From: an uncultured bacterium
GTDB lineage: Bacteria; Cyanobacteriota; Vampirovibrionia; Gastranaerophilales; Gastranaerophilaceae
Length of the DNA: 64,000 nucleotides
Direction: 5' to 3'
NCBI GenBank assembly: GCA_949296355.1
Contig: CASFPS010000006.1
Span: 34,926-98,925, forward strand
Position 1 is the first letter of the stretch, and the number at the start of each line of letters is the position of its first letter. The translations under genes were made by a program, and so were the position numbers. This document shows, piece after piece, positions 31,810 through 40,982 of this stretch. The notes below the pieces were generated by a model. The model was not told the origin of the DNA. It saw only the letters and a list, made by a program, of their open reading frames with translations, and made no database searches.

Positions 31810-33363
31810 ATGGAAAAATTTTATATCACAACTGCTATTGATTATGTTAACGGAGCGCCGCATATCGGTCACGCTTATGAAAAAATTCTTACGGATGTAA
31901 TTTACAGACACTTTACGCAAAGATGCGGCAATACTTATTTTCTTACCGGAACTGACGAGCACGGAATTAAGATTCAGAAAACATCGGCGGAAAAGGGAGT
32001 TTCCCCAAAAGAATTTTGTGATATGAATGCACAAAAGTTTAAAGACGCCTGGAAAGCTCTGGATGTAGAATATTCTCAATTTATAAGAACTACTGATGAG
32101 CAGCACGAAAAGGTTGTACAAAAGATTTTCAAAAAACTTGTAGAAAAAGGTGATATTTATAAACACGCTTATACAGGGCTTTACTGCTCCGGCTGCGAAG
32201 CTTTTTTGAGCGAAAAAGACCTTACGGAGGACGGACTTTGTCCTGACCATTTGAAAAAACCGGAAGTTGTTCAGGAAGAAAATTATTTTTTCAAACTTAC
32301 AAAGTACAAAGATGCGATAATCAAGCATATCAAAACCCATCCGGATTTTATAATTCCGTCATTCAGAGCAAACGAGGTTATCAATCAGCTTGAAAATATT
32401 GAAGATATTTCGGTTTCGCGCGCAAAAACAAGTGTAAACTGGGGGATTCCGGTTCTTGATGATGATTCGCAGGTAATTTATGTTTGGATAGATGCTCTTT
32501 CTAACTATATTACAGCGCTCGGATATGATACGGAAAATTCGGAAGATAAGTTTAAACAGTTCTGGCCTGCAAATGTTCAGGTTATCGGAAAAGATATTTT
32601 AAAATTCCACAGCATATACTGGATTGCAATACTTATGGCGCTTGAGCTTCCGCTTCCTGAACATATTCTTGCGCACGGCTGGATTACAATTGACCAGACA
32701 AAAATGTCAAAGTCTTTAGGAAATGTCATTTCTCCGACAAGCGTTCTTGAAGCGTTTAATCTGGATATTCCGGATCCTTTGAGATACTATATGGCATCAG
32801 CTGCACCTTGCGGAAAAGACGGAAACTATTCCGACGAAGATTTTAAGGAAAAAGTTAACGCGCACCTTGCAAACTCAATGGGAAATCTTCTGAACAGAAC
32901 TCTTTCAATGCTTGTAAAATATTTTGAAGGAGATGTTAAGCCGGAATTTCTCTGTAATAACACTCTGAAAGAACAAGCACTGGAGACAGTTAAAGTTGTA
33001 AAACACCATTTTGATTATATGGAAGTTCAGGAAGCCGCGTTGAAAATCAATGAGCTTGTTGATGTTACAAACAAATACGTAACTGACAATGCACCTTGGA
33101 CGCTTGCAAAAGAAGGGCAGATGGAAAAATGCGGAGAGGTTTTAACCAATGTACTTCAGGTTATGACAGTAATTTCATCTCTTATTTACCCATATTGTCC
33201 GAATATTGCTTCAAGAATGGCAGAACAGCTTTCTTACGATTTAAAAACAAAACTTGATGATATTACCTGCGAAAGCTTAAAAGCAGGACATTTGATTGAC
33301 AAAGAAAATATCAAACCGGTATTTTTAAGAGTGGACAGCGAACTTGCCGACAAAAAGAAATAA
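31810..33363 (+). CDS. metG: Methionyl-tRNA synthetase
   Basis: Class I synthetase. HIGH-type motif APHIGHAY near residue 17, a zinc knuckle with CSGC...CPDH, WIDALSNY, and KMSKSLGNVI. 517 aa without the C-terminal tRNA-binding (EMAP) domain found in longer forms. AAAGGGA precedes the ATG. It ends in a strong terminator. Confidence 0.97.
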   Translation: MEKFYITTAIDYVNGAPHIGHAYEKILTDVIYRHFTQRCGNTYFLTGTDEHGIKIQKTSAEKGVSPKEFCDMNAQKFKDAWKALDVEYSQFIRTTDEQHEKVVQKIFKKLVEKGDIYKHAYTGLYCSGCEAFLSEKDLTEDGLCPDHLKKPEVVQEENYFFKLTKYKDAIIKHIKTHPDFIIPSFRANEVINQLENIEDISVSRAKTSVNWGIPVLDDDSQVIYVWIDALSNYITALGYDTENSEDKFKQFWPANVQVIGKDILKFHSIYWIAILMALELPLPEHILAHGWITIDQTKMSKSLGNVISPTSVLEAFNLDIPDPLRYYMASAAPCGKDGNYSDEDFKEKVNAHLANSMGNLLNRTLSMLVKYFEGDVKPEFLCNNTLKEQALETVKVVKHHFDYMEVQEAALKINELVDVTNKYVTDNAPWTLAKEGQMEKCGEVLTNVLQVMTVISSLIYPYCPNIASRMAEQLSYDLKTKLDDITCESLKAGHLIDKENIKPVFLRVDSELADKKK

Positions 33364-33382
33364 AGAAATATTAGATAATTAT

Positions 33383-33425
33383 AAATAAAGCAGGAGCTGG
33401 AAATACCGCTCCTGCTTTATTTGTA
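33383..33425 (+). terminator. metG terminator
   Basis: 15-bp perfect stem (AAATAAAGCAGGAGC and complement) with a 10-nt loop and a T-rich tail. Confidence 0.85.
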
Positions 33426-33506
33426 AATCAGGGTAGTGTAATTTTAAAGCAAAAATGTTACATTTGTTCGTCATTGTAAAGATTTTATAACAACTTGACA
33501 TGTTTT

Positions 33507-33515
33507 TGATATAAT
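33507..33515 (+). promoter_or_regulatory. Extended -10 promoter for the AGCS symporter
   Basis: TGATATAAT about 61 nt upstream of the ATG at 33577. A TTGACA at 33495-33500 is too close to act as its -35. Confidence 0.45.
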
Positions 33516-33576
33516 AAAACAATGCGAGAGATTTCAACTAGTCGTTACAGTTTTTATTTTATTTAAGGAAAAGATT

Positions 33577-35079
33577 ATGAAGAGATTTATGATGATGTTA
33601 TTTACAATGCTTATGACTTTGCAGTCAGCTCAGGCAGCGAATGTTAACGCTTTTATGGACAAGTACGTGGCGCCTGTTTCTGACGCGGTTGCAAGGCTAA
33701 TCTTTTTCCCGATAAAAATCTGCGGGTATGATGTTCCTATAATCATATTCTGGATACTTATCGCAGGATTCTTTTTTACGTTTTATTTTAAAGGGATTTC
33801 TGTCTGGGGATTCAAACACGCAATTGATATAGTTATAAAACCTGTTGAAAAACATCACCACGGATTTGGTGAAGTATCTTCTTTTCAGGCATTAGCAACC
33901 GCGCTATCCGGAACAATCGGTATCGGTAGTATTGCCGGGGTTGCAATCTCTATTTCAATAGGCGGTCCCGGAGCGGCGTTCTGGATTTTTGCCGGCGCCC
34001 TTCTCGGTATGTCAATAAAGTTTGTTGAAGCAACTCTCGCTGTAAAATACAGAAGATTTAACCTTGACGGTTCAGTATCAGGCGGACCTATGCACTACAT
34101 TGCACACGGTCTTACACGCAAAAAAATGCGCTGGTTAGGTCAGCCGCTTTCGGTTCTGTACGCAATTCTCTGTATCGGAGGCGGTATTACGGGCGGAAAT
34201 ATGATTCAAATTAACCAGACTGCTCACCAGATGGTATTTATTACAGGCGGAGAACATAGCTTTTTGCAGAATTATACCTGGGTTATAGGTCTAATTGTTG
34301 CAATACTTATCGGTATGGTAATTGTCGGCGGTATCAAAAGTATAGCTAAAGTTACAACAATACTTACTCCAACAATGTGTATTATGTACATAATTTCAGG
34401 TCTTATTGTTATCGGGGCAAACTTTGTACATATTCCTCATGCATTGATGCTAATCCTTAAAGAAGCATTCCATCCGACAGCGGTTGCAGGAGGTATTTTC
34501 GGAACAATTATCATCGGGCTTAGACGTTCCGTACAATGTAATGAAGCCGGAACCGGTGCTGCTGCTATTGTTTACGCAACGGCTAAAACAAAAGAACCGG
34601 TATCACAGGGTTTTGTTGCATTAATTGAAACCTTCCTGACAGGTGTTCTCTGTTTATTCACATCTTTTGCAATTGTATTTTCAGGCGCCTGCACACAGGC
34701 AACAAAGGAAATTTCAGGTATTGAACTTGCTTCAAATGCATTCCAGTCAGTTATTCCGTTCTTCCCGATTATATTGTCGGCAATTGCAATTATGTTCGCT
34801 TTATCAACCTTAATTTCATGGGCATATTACGGACAAAAAGCTTGGACATTCCTTCTTGGCGAAGGCAAAAAGAGAGTTCTTGCATTCAATCTGATTTATT
34901 GCTTATTTATTATTGTAGGCTCTGCAATGAATGTTAAATCAGTAATTGATATTACAGACGCTATGATGATTGCGCTTTGTGTTCCGAATATAATTGTGCT
35001 TTATATCTTAGCTCCTGAAATCAAGAGGGATTTAAAAACTTATCTTGATAAACATAATATGAATTTTATGAAATTTTAA
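33577..35079 (+). CDS. Alanine/glycine:cation symporter (AGCS) family protein
   Basis: Sodium-coupled amino-acid uptake. 500 aa with about 10-11 membrane helices. Family signatures: FQALATALSGTIGIGSIAGVA, GPGAAFWI-x-x-GALLGM-x-x-x-KF-x-E-x-x-LAVKYR, GGPMHYI, and NEAGTGAAAI. An extra cleavable signal-like N-terminus (MTLQSAQA, cleavage about residue 21) precedes the first core helix. Start has AAGGAAAAG. It has its own promoter and terminator. Confidence 0.93.
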   Translation: MKRFMMMLFTMLMTLQSAQAANVNAFMDKYVAPVSDAVARLIFFPIKICGYDVPIIIFWILIAGFFFTFYFKGISVWGFKHAIDIVIKPVEKHHHGFGEVSSFQALATALSGTIGIGSIAGVAISISIGGPGAAFWIFAGALLGMSIKFVEATLAVKYRRFNLDGSVSGGPMHYIAHGLTRKKMRWLGQPLSVLYAILCIGGGITGGNMIQINQTAHQMVFITGGEHSFLQNYTWVIGLIVAILIGMVIVGGIKSIAKVTTILTPTMCIMYIISGLIVIGANFVHIPHALMLILKEAFHPTAVAGGIFGTIIIGLRRSVQCNEAGTGAAAIVYATAKTKEPVSQGFVALIETFLTGVLCLFTSFAIVFSGACTQATKEISGIELASNAFQSVIPFFPIILSAIAIMFALSTLISWAYYGQKAWTFLLGEGKKRVLAFNLIYCLFIIVGSAMNVKSVIDITDAMMIALCVPNIIVLYILAPEIKRDLKTYLDKHNMNFMKF

Positions 35080-35096
35080 TTGGAAATTAAACAGGT

Positions 35097-35131
35097 GAGG
35101 GCGGGGAATATTTATTCACCGCCTTCTTTTT
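35097..35131 (+). terminator. Terminator after the AGCS symporter gene
   Basis: 8-bp stem with one G-U pair (GAGGGCGG / CCGCCTTC) and TTTTT tail. Confidence 0.7.
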
Positions 35132-35239
35132 GATATCTGCAGGTGTAAATTTTTGTAAAAAATCTTTTTACCTTAAGCAATAAATGCTTTTCTTTTGTTT
35201 TAATTCGTGTATAATAGAACAAAGAAAGAAAAAAGATTT

Positions 35240-36079
35240 ATGCTGCAAAACATAACCACATCACAAACAATTAAACCAACAACGTTAGATGAAAAGATAG
35301 AGCGGTATTTGCATGATATTTTTGAAAAAGAGCTGCAGGCAAAAGGCTCGATTCTTGTAAGTTATACCCCGTTTGTAATCAAAAAAATCGCGGCATACTT
35401 GTCTGGCAGAATAAAAATGCCGGCTTCTATCGGTATAGCCGGAGAAACTGCAAGCGGAAAATCAACAATTACAATGGATTTGATAGATACAATTGAATCT
35501 TTTGCCGCAGAATTTGATATCAAAGATGCTATCACAAGAGTAAATACGGATGATTATTACTATGACCGCTCAGAAATGGTAAAAGCTGCCGGAAGTTTTT
35601 CCGAGTTTGCAAAAAATTATGATCTGGATGTTCCTCAGGCTCTTGAGCTTGAATTAATGCATAAACATATCAAGGAATTACTTTCCGGTAAAGAAACTTA
35701 TCTTCCTAAATATGACATGAGCGGAACTGCAAAACGTTTTGATAATCATACTCTGGCTAAACCTTCTAAAATTATTATTTCAGAAGGTTTATTTACGCTT
35801 ACGGAAAAAGTAAAAGATGCTTTTGATTTCAAAATTTATGTTGAAATTGACGAAAAAATAAAAAAAGACAGATTTTATGTAAGAGCAAAAGAACGGGATT
35901 TAGGGGATTCTGCCGATATTATTTACAAAAACGCCAATGAAAAAGCCGATGTTTACATCAAGCCTTGCAAAAAACAGGCAGATATTGTTCTTTCGGGCTC
36001 TGCAGACAGAATTAAATACAAAAACTTTCTGAATAAAATCATTGCCGTTATACACGAATTATATTTTTCAGAAATTTAG
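35240..36079 (+). CDS. Uridine kinase-like P-loop kinase
   Basis: 279 aa from the ATG at 35240. The upstream GTG at 35207 overlaps a TATAAT -10 box and is rejected. P-loop GETASGKST follows an N-terminal region of about 75 residues. VNTDDYYYDR is the uridine-kinase/phosphoribulokinase motif, and KYDMSGTAKRF and SEGLFTL follow. It could be a pyrimidine nucleoside kinase or another member of the PRK/uridine kinase family; substrate not fixed. The next small gene starts 11 nt after its stop. Confidence 0.82.
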   Translation: MLQNITTSQTIKPTTLDEKIERYLHDIFEKELQAKGSILVSYTPFVIKKIAAYLSGRIKMPASIGIAGETASGKSTITMDLIDTIESFAAEFDIKDAITRVNTDDYYYDRSEMVKAAGSFSEFAKNYDLDVPQALELELMHKHIKELLSGKETYLPKYDMSGTAKRFDNHTLAKPSKIIISEGLFTLTEKVKDAFDFKIYVEIDEKIKKDRFYVRAKERDLGDSADIIYKNANEKADVYIKPCKKQADIVLSGSADRIKYKNFLNKIIAVIHELYFSEI

Positions 36080-36089
36080 GGGTACTATA

Positions 36090-36239
36090 TTGAAAGTACA
36101 GAATACAGTATTTAAACTTCCTTCAGACTGCATAAAAAATACAAAACTAACTGCCGACGAAATGCGTAAGCTTTCACTGCAAGAAGCGTGTGGCTTAATG
36201 ATAAAAAAAGAACACCATTTATATACGGATGTTGATTAG
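36090..36239 (+). CDS. Small protein (49 aa)
   Basis: TTG start at 36090 with TTAGGGG seven bases upstream. The peptide starts (M)KVQNTVFKLPSDC and has a helical C-terminal half (TADEMRKLSLQEACGLMIKK). No family recognised. It probably shares the transcript of the kinase gene just upstream. An ATG further upstream would overlap the kinase gene and lacks a ribosome binding site. Confidence 0.55.
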   Translation: MKVQNTVFKLPSDCIKNTKLTADEMRKLSLQEACGLMIKKEHHLYTDVD

Positions 36240-36250
36240 TTATCTAATAT

Positions 36251-37993
36251 TTACAATTCTTTAGTTAAACAATCAATCCCCCCAAGTGCACTTAAATATT
36301 TTTTTGTCGGGGCAAAATATATTTTATCAAAACCGACAGTATCCTTTAAAAAAGTTTCCATATATGCATCCAGATTGTCATCACCGGAAGTATTGGTAAT
36401 ATAAAATTTTTCTCCGGTTTTGGCAGATGTTCCGCAGATTGCGTTCATGTAATTTATTGGATTTTCTACTCCCGTAGCATTCGGAGTAGGATCTTCTCCT
36501 TTATCAATTTCTGTAAAGCAAGGAATTTTTATTATTTCATACCCCTGTTCTTTTAATTTGTTTTCTGCATCAGCGGCAATTTCTTCTGTTTTGCTTGCCA
36601 TTTCTTTGAGTTTACCGATTAATTTCAAGTATTCTTGTTTTCGATTTTCTAAATTTTTCTTTTCTTCAAGTAATATACCGGCAGCCTCTGTTGTTTCAGA
36701 ACTTGCTTCCAGCTTTTTGTTTATATCCTGTATAAATGTTTCCAAAATTTTGATTCCTGCTTCATAATCAGGAATTCCTATCTGTCCGTTATTTAATGGT
36801 CTGTAAAACATATCTATATGAAAGTCAAACTGAGGAATATATGTAACATTTTTCTCTTCAATACCAAGCTCTTCTGCAATTTGTTTTTTAGCAATATTAA
36901 CAGAAGCTTCGGAATCATCTAAACCTAATTTAATCATTGAATATTTTATTGACTCTTCGCCGATTATAGCACCCGGTTCACCATCTTTTGTAAGAGTATT
37001 TAAGACATTTCCACCTTCTAAATAGGTTCTGCCAGCAACAATATCCTCTTGAGATAACGTATGAGAATACTTTATTGCTACAGGATCTTCATTGGCTTGT
37101 TGGCGTTGAAAAGCACTGCCCTGTGCCTGCAATGAAACATGTCTTCTTTTTGCGGTAATTTTTGATTCATTGTTATAGGCTTCTATATTAGAGCCAGTCT
37201 CACAATTAGGAATAAGCTGCTTTTTATCAGCCCTTACTATACTCAAGTCTTCTGCCCATAAAGCTTCTCCGTCGATATCCAGCAACTCTACACTAAATCC
37301 TTGCTCGTCTCCCACTTTATTTAAAAATGAGACAAGTTCAGAATTTATTTTTGATTTTGCAACTTGAATTTTTGATATATTTCTATTAATTCCTTCTGAC
37401 CAGTTTATTGTCCCATCCTGGTTAGAATCTTGTATTTTATGCACTACTGGGGTAAGAACAAATCCTGTTTCCTCACTATAGGACTGTTTCCAATATTCTA
37501 CATAATATTTACCTTCTTCTAAATTATCTATTGCAGAACAATCAACAACAATTTCTGGAGTCATCATAATATCTTCAGACCCGTCCTCTGCCTCACCCCA
37601 TTCACAATAAGTACCCAAGTATTTATAACTTTTTAATTTATCTTTATCTTCAGGTATATTTATAATTTTGGGCATAGTTATACCGGGATGTTTATTCCCC
37701 TCTAAAGTATCCAATTGTCTTGTCTTAATTTTATTAACTAATAAATCTAATTCTTCATTTTCAATAATATTATTGCCTTTAGTGTTTTCAATTTGAGAAT
37801 CCGCTATTTTCAGAAGTTTTTGCAGAATATCTAATTCCTCTTTATCAACCTTTCCATCAAAATTCAGGTCAACGGAATTAAAGATAGAATTTAGCGGGCT
37901 TGGTAGTTTGTCTTTTAAAGAATTCCATTCATCTCCCATTTGAATATGACATTTTTCGATTTTATTAAATTTATTGTAGTAATTAAATTCCAT
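36251..37993 (-). CDS. EF-hand protein with arginine-deiminase-type catalytic domain (580 aa)
   Basis: The N-terminal part has a canonical EF-hand loop at 42-53 (D-L-N-F-D-G-K-V-D-K-E-E), a degenerate one at about 70-81, and another canonical loop at 189-200 (D-S-N-Q-D-G-T-I-N-W-S-E). The C-terminal part follows the guanidine-modifying enzyme fold: WAED (D249), EGG (326-328), H392-I-D394, and GGIDC-L-T (C575) six residues from the C-terminus. These line up in order and spacing style with the Asp, His-x-Asp and Cys of protein-arginine deiminases (PAD4 D350, H471, D473, C645) and agmatine deiminase. A coiled coil (about 425-485) is inserted between H392 and C575. No signal peptide. I infer a calcium-responsive guanidino-group hydrolase; the substrate is unknown. 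Confidence 0.72.
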   Translation of the reverse strand: MEFNYYNKFNKIEKCHIQMGDEWNSLKDKLPSPLNSIFNSVDLNFDGKVDKEELDILQKLLKIADSQIENTKGNNIIENEELDLLVNKIKTRQLDTLEGNKHPGITMPKIINIPEDKDKLKSYKYLGTYCEWGEAEDGSEDIMMTPEIVVDCSAIDNLEEGKYYVEYWKQSYSEETGFVLTPVVHKIQDSNQDGTINWSEGINRNISKIQVAKSKINSELVSFLNKVGDEQGFSVELLDIDGEALWAEDLSIVRADKKQLIPNCETGSNIEAYNNESKITAKRRHVSLQAQGSAFQRQQANEDPVAIKYSHTLSQEDIVAGRTYLEGGNVLNTLTKDGEPGAIIGEESIKYSMIKLGLDDSEASVNIAKKQIAEELGIEEKNVTYIPQFDFHIDMFYRPLNNGQIGIPDYEAGIKILETFIQDINKKLEASSETTEAAGILLEEKKNLENRKQEYLKLIGKLKEMASKTEEIAADAENKLKEQGYEIIKIPCFTEIDKGEDPTPNATGVENPINYMNAICGTSAKTGEKFYITNTSGDDNLDAYMETFLKDTVGFDKIYFAPTKKYLSALGGIDCLTKEL

Positions 37994-38152
37994 CTTACAT
38001 TCCTTTTTTCAAGAAAAAACACTATTTATAACGGCATTTATTTTCAAAACTTTAGGGGATGATTGATAATTGTTACAAATATTTACATAGAATTTACGGC
38101 GGATTTAAGAAGAAATATTAGGATAAAATGAGAGAGTAATTAAGTAAGTTGA

Positions 38153-38842
38153 TTAATTATTTTCAAGATATTTTTCCCACAAGTCAGGGCGTTTTTTTTG
38201 GGTTCTTAAAATCTTTTGCTCCATCCTGAATTCTTCTATTAACTTATGATTTCCGTTTAACAGAACTTCCGGAACCTGAAATCCCATATATTCGCGCGGT
38301 TTTGTGTACTGCGGATATTCAAGAAGCCCGTCTGAAAAGCTGTCGTCGTGCGCTGATTCAATTTTTCCCAATGTTCCTTCAATTTTTCTTGAAACGCTGT
38401 CTATAATACAAAGAGCCGGCAGTTCTCCGCCTGTCAGAACAAAATCTCCGATAGAGATTTCCCTCGGTTTAATAATATCTCTGATTCTTTCGTCAAAACC
38501 TTCATAATGCCCGCAAAGTATAATAATTTGTTCGTATTCGGAAAGCTCGTTTGATATTCTGTCGCAAAACGGCTCTCCCTGCGGGGTCATCATCAGTGTA
38601 ATACTGTTTTCGAGTTTTTCTACCGATTTATACGCATCGACATAAGGCTGCGGCATCAAAACCATTCCGGCTCCGCCGCCATACGGGGTATCGTCAACCT
38701 TCTTGTGCTTATCCAGAGTAAAATCACGCGGATTTATTGTATTAACTTCTATAATTCCGTCTTCTGCAGCCCGCTTCATTATACTGAAATCCATATGCGA
38801 ACTGATGAGTTCCGGAAACAAAGTTAAAACGTCAAACCTCAT
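38153..38842 (-). CDS. trmD: tRNA (guanine37-N1)-methyltransferase
   Basis: SPOUT methyltransferase making m1G37. 229 aa. MRFDVLTLFPE start, DDTPYGGGAGMV, CGHYEGFDERI and the knot-forming GDFVLTGGELPA are all present. Start overlaps the rimM stop by 4 nt (ATGA), so they are translationally coupled. Confidence 0.97.
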   Translation of the reverse strand: MRFDVLTLFPELISSHMDFSIMKRAAEDGIIEVNTINPRDFTLDKHKKVDDTPYGGGAGMVLMPQPYVDAYKSVEKLENSITLMMTPQGEPFCDRISNELSEYEQIIILCGHYEGFDERIRDIIKPREISIGDFVLTGGELPALCIIDSVSRKIEGTLGKIESAHDDSFSDGLLEYPQYTKPREYMGFQVPEVLLNGNHKLIEEFRMEQKILRTQKKRPDLWEKYLENN

Positions 38843-39351
38843 GAGAGAAGCCCCTCAAGATTGTTTATTTGAATTTTTCTGTTTTTTATATCAACAGAAA
38901 GAACAATTGCTTTAACAAAAGGGACAAGCGAGATTTTTTTGTCCAATGTTTTTACAGAAAGCAAATCGCTTGCGCCGTTATTTGAAACCCCGACAACTGC
39001 TCCAACTTTTTTCTCTCCGTCATAAACATCAAGCCCGACAAGTTCATCTATCAAAAATTCATCTTCTTCAAGAAAATTTCTTGCAGTTTCTTCTGTTACA
39101 AAAATCAATTTGTTTTTGTATTCCAGAATATCATTTAAAGTATCAATCCCTTTAAACTTAATGATACCGCACTTTGGAGTAAATCTGATTCTTGAGATAT
39201 CAAGTTTTTTGTACTCATTATCAATTTGTACATAAACTTCTTTTATTTGAGACAAGAAATCTTCCCGCTCTTTTGAATATCCGAGTTTTGCTTCGCCCTG
39301 CACGCCGTGGAAATTAAGAATTTTACCTACCGAGACAAATTTATTCTTCAT
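38839..39351 (-). CDS. rimM: 16S rRNA processing protein RimM
   Basis: Assists 30S head assembly by binding S19. 170 aa: N-terminal RimM domain (VGKILNFHGVQGEAKLGY) and a PRC-barrel domain (LVGLDVYDGEKKVG...LVPFVKAIV). Overlaps trmD at its 3' end and the zinc-ribbon RNA-binding gene at its 5' end. The usual neighbour rpsP is not present here. Confidence 0.95.
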   Translation of the reverse strand: MKNKFVSVGKILNFHGVQGEAKLGYSKEREDFLSQIKEVYVQIDNEYKKLDISRIRFTPKCGIIKFKGIDTLNDILEYKNKLIFVTEETARNFLEEDEFLIDELVGLDVYDGEKKVGAVVGVSNNGASDLLSVKTLDKKISLVPFVKAIVLSVDIKNRKIQINNLEGLLS

Positions 39352-40282
39352 CTTCTTTCTTCTTAGGTTTTCTGCCTCTCTTAGGCTTTTCTTCTTCAGT
39401 TTTTTCAGCTTCCGGAGAAACTTCTTCCTGTACAGGTTCTTTTTTAACTTCTACAGCAACCGGAACCTTTTCTTCGCCGGACGGTTTTGTATGCTTTGCA
39501 ACCATATAATCAGCCGGCTTGTCAGCCCTGTCTTCATTCCATCTGTCTAAGCCCATTTGTGCTCTGATAAGCTTAATACCGACGTGTACACGCCATTCAT
39601 CCATCTTTAACTGCGCTGCAATAATTTTGTGGCAGCCAATCGGAGGTAACGGTAAAAGCGGTTCATAAAGTGCTTTTATTGCCATCATCTGATCCGGTGA
39701 AATAGCAAGCTTGCGTTTCGGGAACGGAAGCTTTGGCAGCATCATTTTCTGGCGAACCAGATTTATTCCGAAAAATACTTTCTGCGGCTCAATACCCAGT
39801 TTTGCTCCGATTACTTCATGGCAATCAGGGTTAGGCAGCGGAAGCATGGCTTTATATAAAACTTCTATCTGTTCCAGCTGCTCCTTGCTTATCAAAAGCG
39901 GTCTAGCCTGTTTAGGCTTCTTCATCGGACGTCTTTGCTGCGGTCTTACGCTTGCATAATTGTTTCTGAATCCGCCGCCTCTGTTGTCAGGACGTCTCTG
40001 CGGACGATTGTTATTATCGCGTCTCTGATATCCGCCTCTGTTATCTCTGTTATTGTCGCGTCTTTGATAATTATTCTGTCTGTATCCGCCCTGAGAAGGT
40101 CTGTCATAACTTCTTGGTCTGGATTCGGTTGAATACGAACTATAAGAGCTGTAGCTCTGCATAGGTTTCTCATCAGACGATTCACTTCCCTTGTCTGCAT
40201 ATAAGCAATTAGGACATATCACTCTTTTGGGGTTCTTTGTTTCAAATTCCGCACCACACTTAATGCACTTGTTTACATACAT
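39341..40282 (-). CDS. Zinc-ribbon, RGG-rich putative RNA-binding protein (313 aa)
   Basis: A four-cysteine zinc ribbon (C6, C9, C23, C26) leads into a low-complexity Arg/Gly/Asn/Tyr-rich region (about 40-110, many RRDN and RGG units). Two copies of a domain of about 60 residues follow (about 130-185 and 192-245; each with LYxxxLPLP...CHxxIxxxL...V-x-x-GI-x-L-x-R). The tail is Lys/Glu-rich with an AT-hook-like KRGRKPKKK. It overlaps rimM by 11 nt, so it belongs to the rimM-trmD operon. Likely binds RNA during ribosome assembly; no exact family recognised. Confidence 0.78.
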   Translation of the reverse strand: MYVNKCIKCGAEFETKNPKRVICPNCLYADKGSESSDEKPMQSYSSYSSYSTESRPRSYDRPSQGGYRQNNYQRRDNNRDNRGGYQRRDNNNRPQRRPDNRGGGFRNNYASVRPQQRRPMKKPKQARPLLISKEQLEQIEVLYKAMLPLPNPDCHEVIGAKLGIEPQKVFFGINLVRQKMMLPKLPFPKRKLAISPDQMMAIKALYEPLLPLPPIGCHKIIAAQLKMDEWRVHVGIKLIRAQMGLDRWNEDRADKPADYMVAKHTKPSGEEKVPVAVEVKKEPVQEEVSPEAEKTEEEKPKRGRKPKKKEDEE

Positions 40283-40378
40283 AATAAAAGCCTCTTAACC
40301 AAACTAAAATAAAAAAATTTCACTACTTAATAATAATCCTATCAATTAAAATAATATGAGATTTAATCAAAAAACAGT

Positions 40379-40396
40379 GAGTTGAAATTTCAACTC
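40379..40396 (-). terminator. Palindromic hairpin after rsmD
   Basis: GAGTTGAAATTTCAACTC is a perfect palindrome about 70 nt past the rsmD stop and is followed on the minus strand by TTTTTT. Probable terminator of the bioD-like/rsmD pair. Confidence 0.55.
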
Positions 40397-40466
40397 TCTG
40401 GATACATTATAATATAACTTTCAAATTTTTGCAAGTGCTTGTCCTCGTTCAATACATATTAGATAT

Positions 40467-40982
40467 TTAGTCTAATGTTTTCAAAAAACTTATCATTTTC
40501 CCGCCGTAATTTTTTGTTTTTATAAGTTCCAAGCCTTCAAAATTAATATCTCTTATCCCTTCTACAACAATAATACAGCCTTTTATGTTCTTTAAAATTT
40601 TTTCATATAAATTACTTGCATAAGGCGGGTCAATGTATACTACATCAAAAGTTTCGTCAAGTTTTTTTACAAGTTTTTCGCTGTCACCAATACTTATATC
40701 CGGCTTTAGACCCAGCTGTTTGTAATTCTTTTTTATAATATCTGCAGCTTTAGGATTTTTTTCAAAGACTTTAACCTTTGAAAATCCTCTTGATAAAGCT
40801 TCCAGCCCCATGACACCTGAGCCGCCGAATACGTCAAGAAAAGTCTTTCCTTCAAACTCTCCTATTAAAGAATAAAGCGTATTAAAAACTCCCATTCTCA
40901 CCTTTGAAAGTGTAGGGCGGGCTATACTTTCGTCAGGAACGGCAATTTTACGTCCCTTATAAATTCCGGCAGTGATTATCAT
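40467..40982 (-). CDS. rsmD: 16S rRNA (guanine966-N2)-methyltransferase RsmD
   Basis: 171 aa. ITAGIYKGRKIAVP start, RPTLSKVRMGVFN, DVFGGSGVMGLEALSRG (SAM site) and the catalytic DPPYAS. Start overlaps the bioD-like stop by 4 nt. Confidence 0.94.
   Translation of the reverse strand: MIITAGIYKGRKIAVPDESIARPTLSKVRMGVFNTLYSLIGEFEGKTFLDVFGGSGVMGLEALSRGFSKVKVFEKNPKAADIIKKNYKQLGLKPDISIGDSEKLVKKLDETFDVVYIDPPYASNLYEKILKNIKGCIIVVEGIRDINFEGLELIKTKNYGGKMISFLKTLD

Noticed and set aside
31573..32340. 255-residue frame antisense to comF and metG
   Set aside because: Overlaps two well-supported genes and has the Phe/Ser/Asn bias of antisense frames.
33495..33515. TTGACA/TATAAT promoter before the AGCS gene
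   Set aside because: The two hexamers are only 9 nt apart; the extended -10 alone is the better reading.
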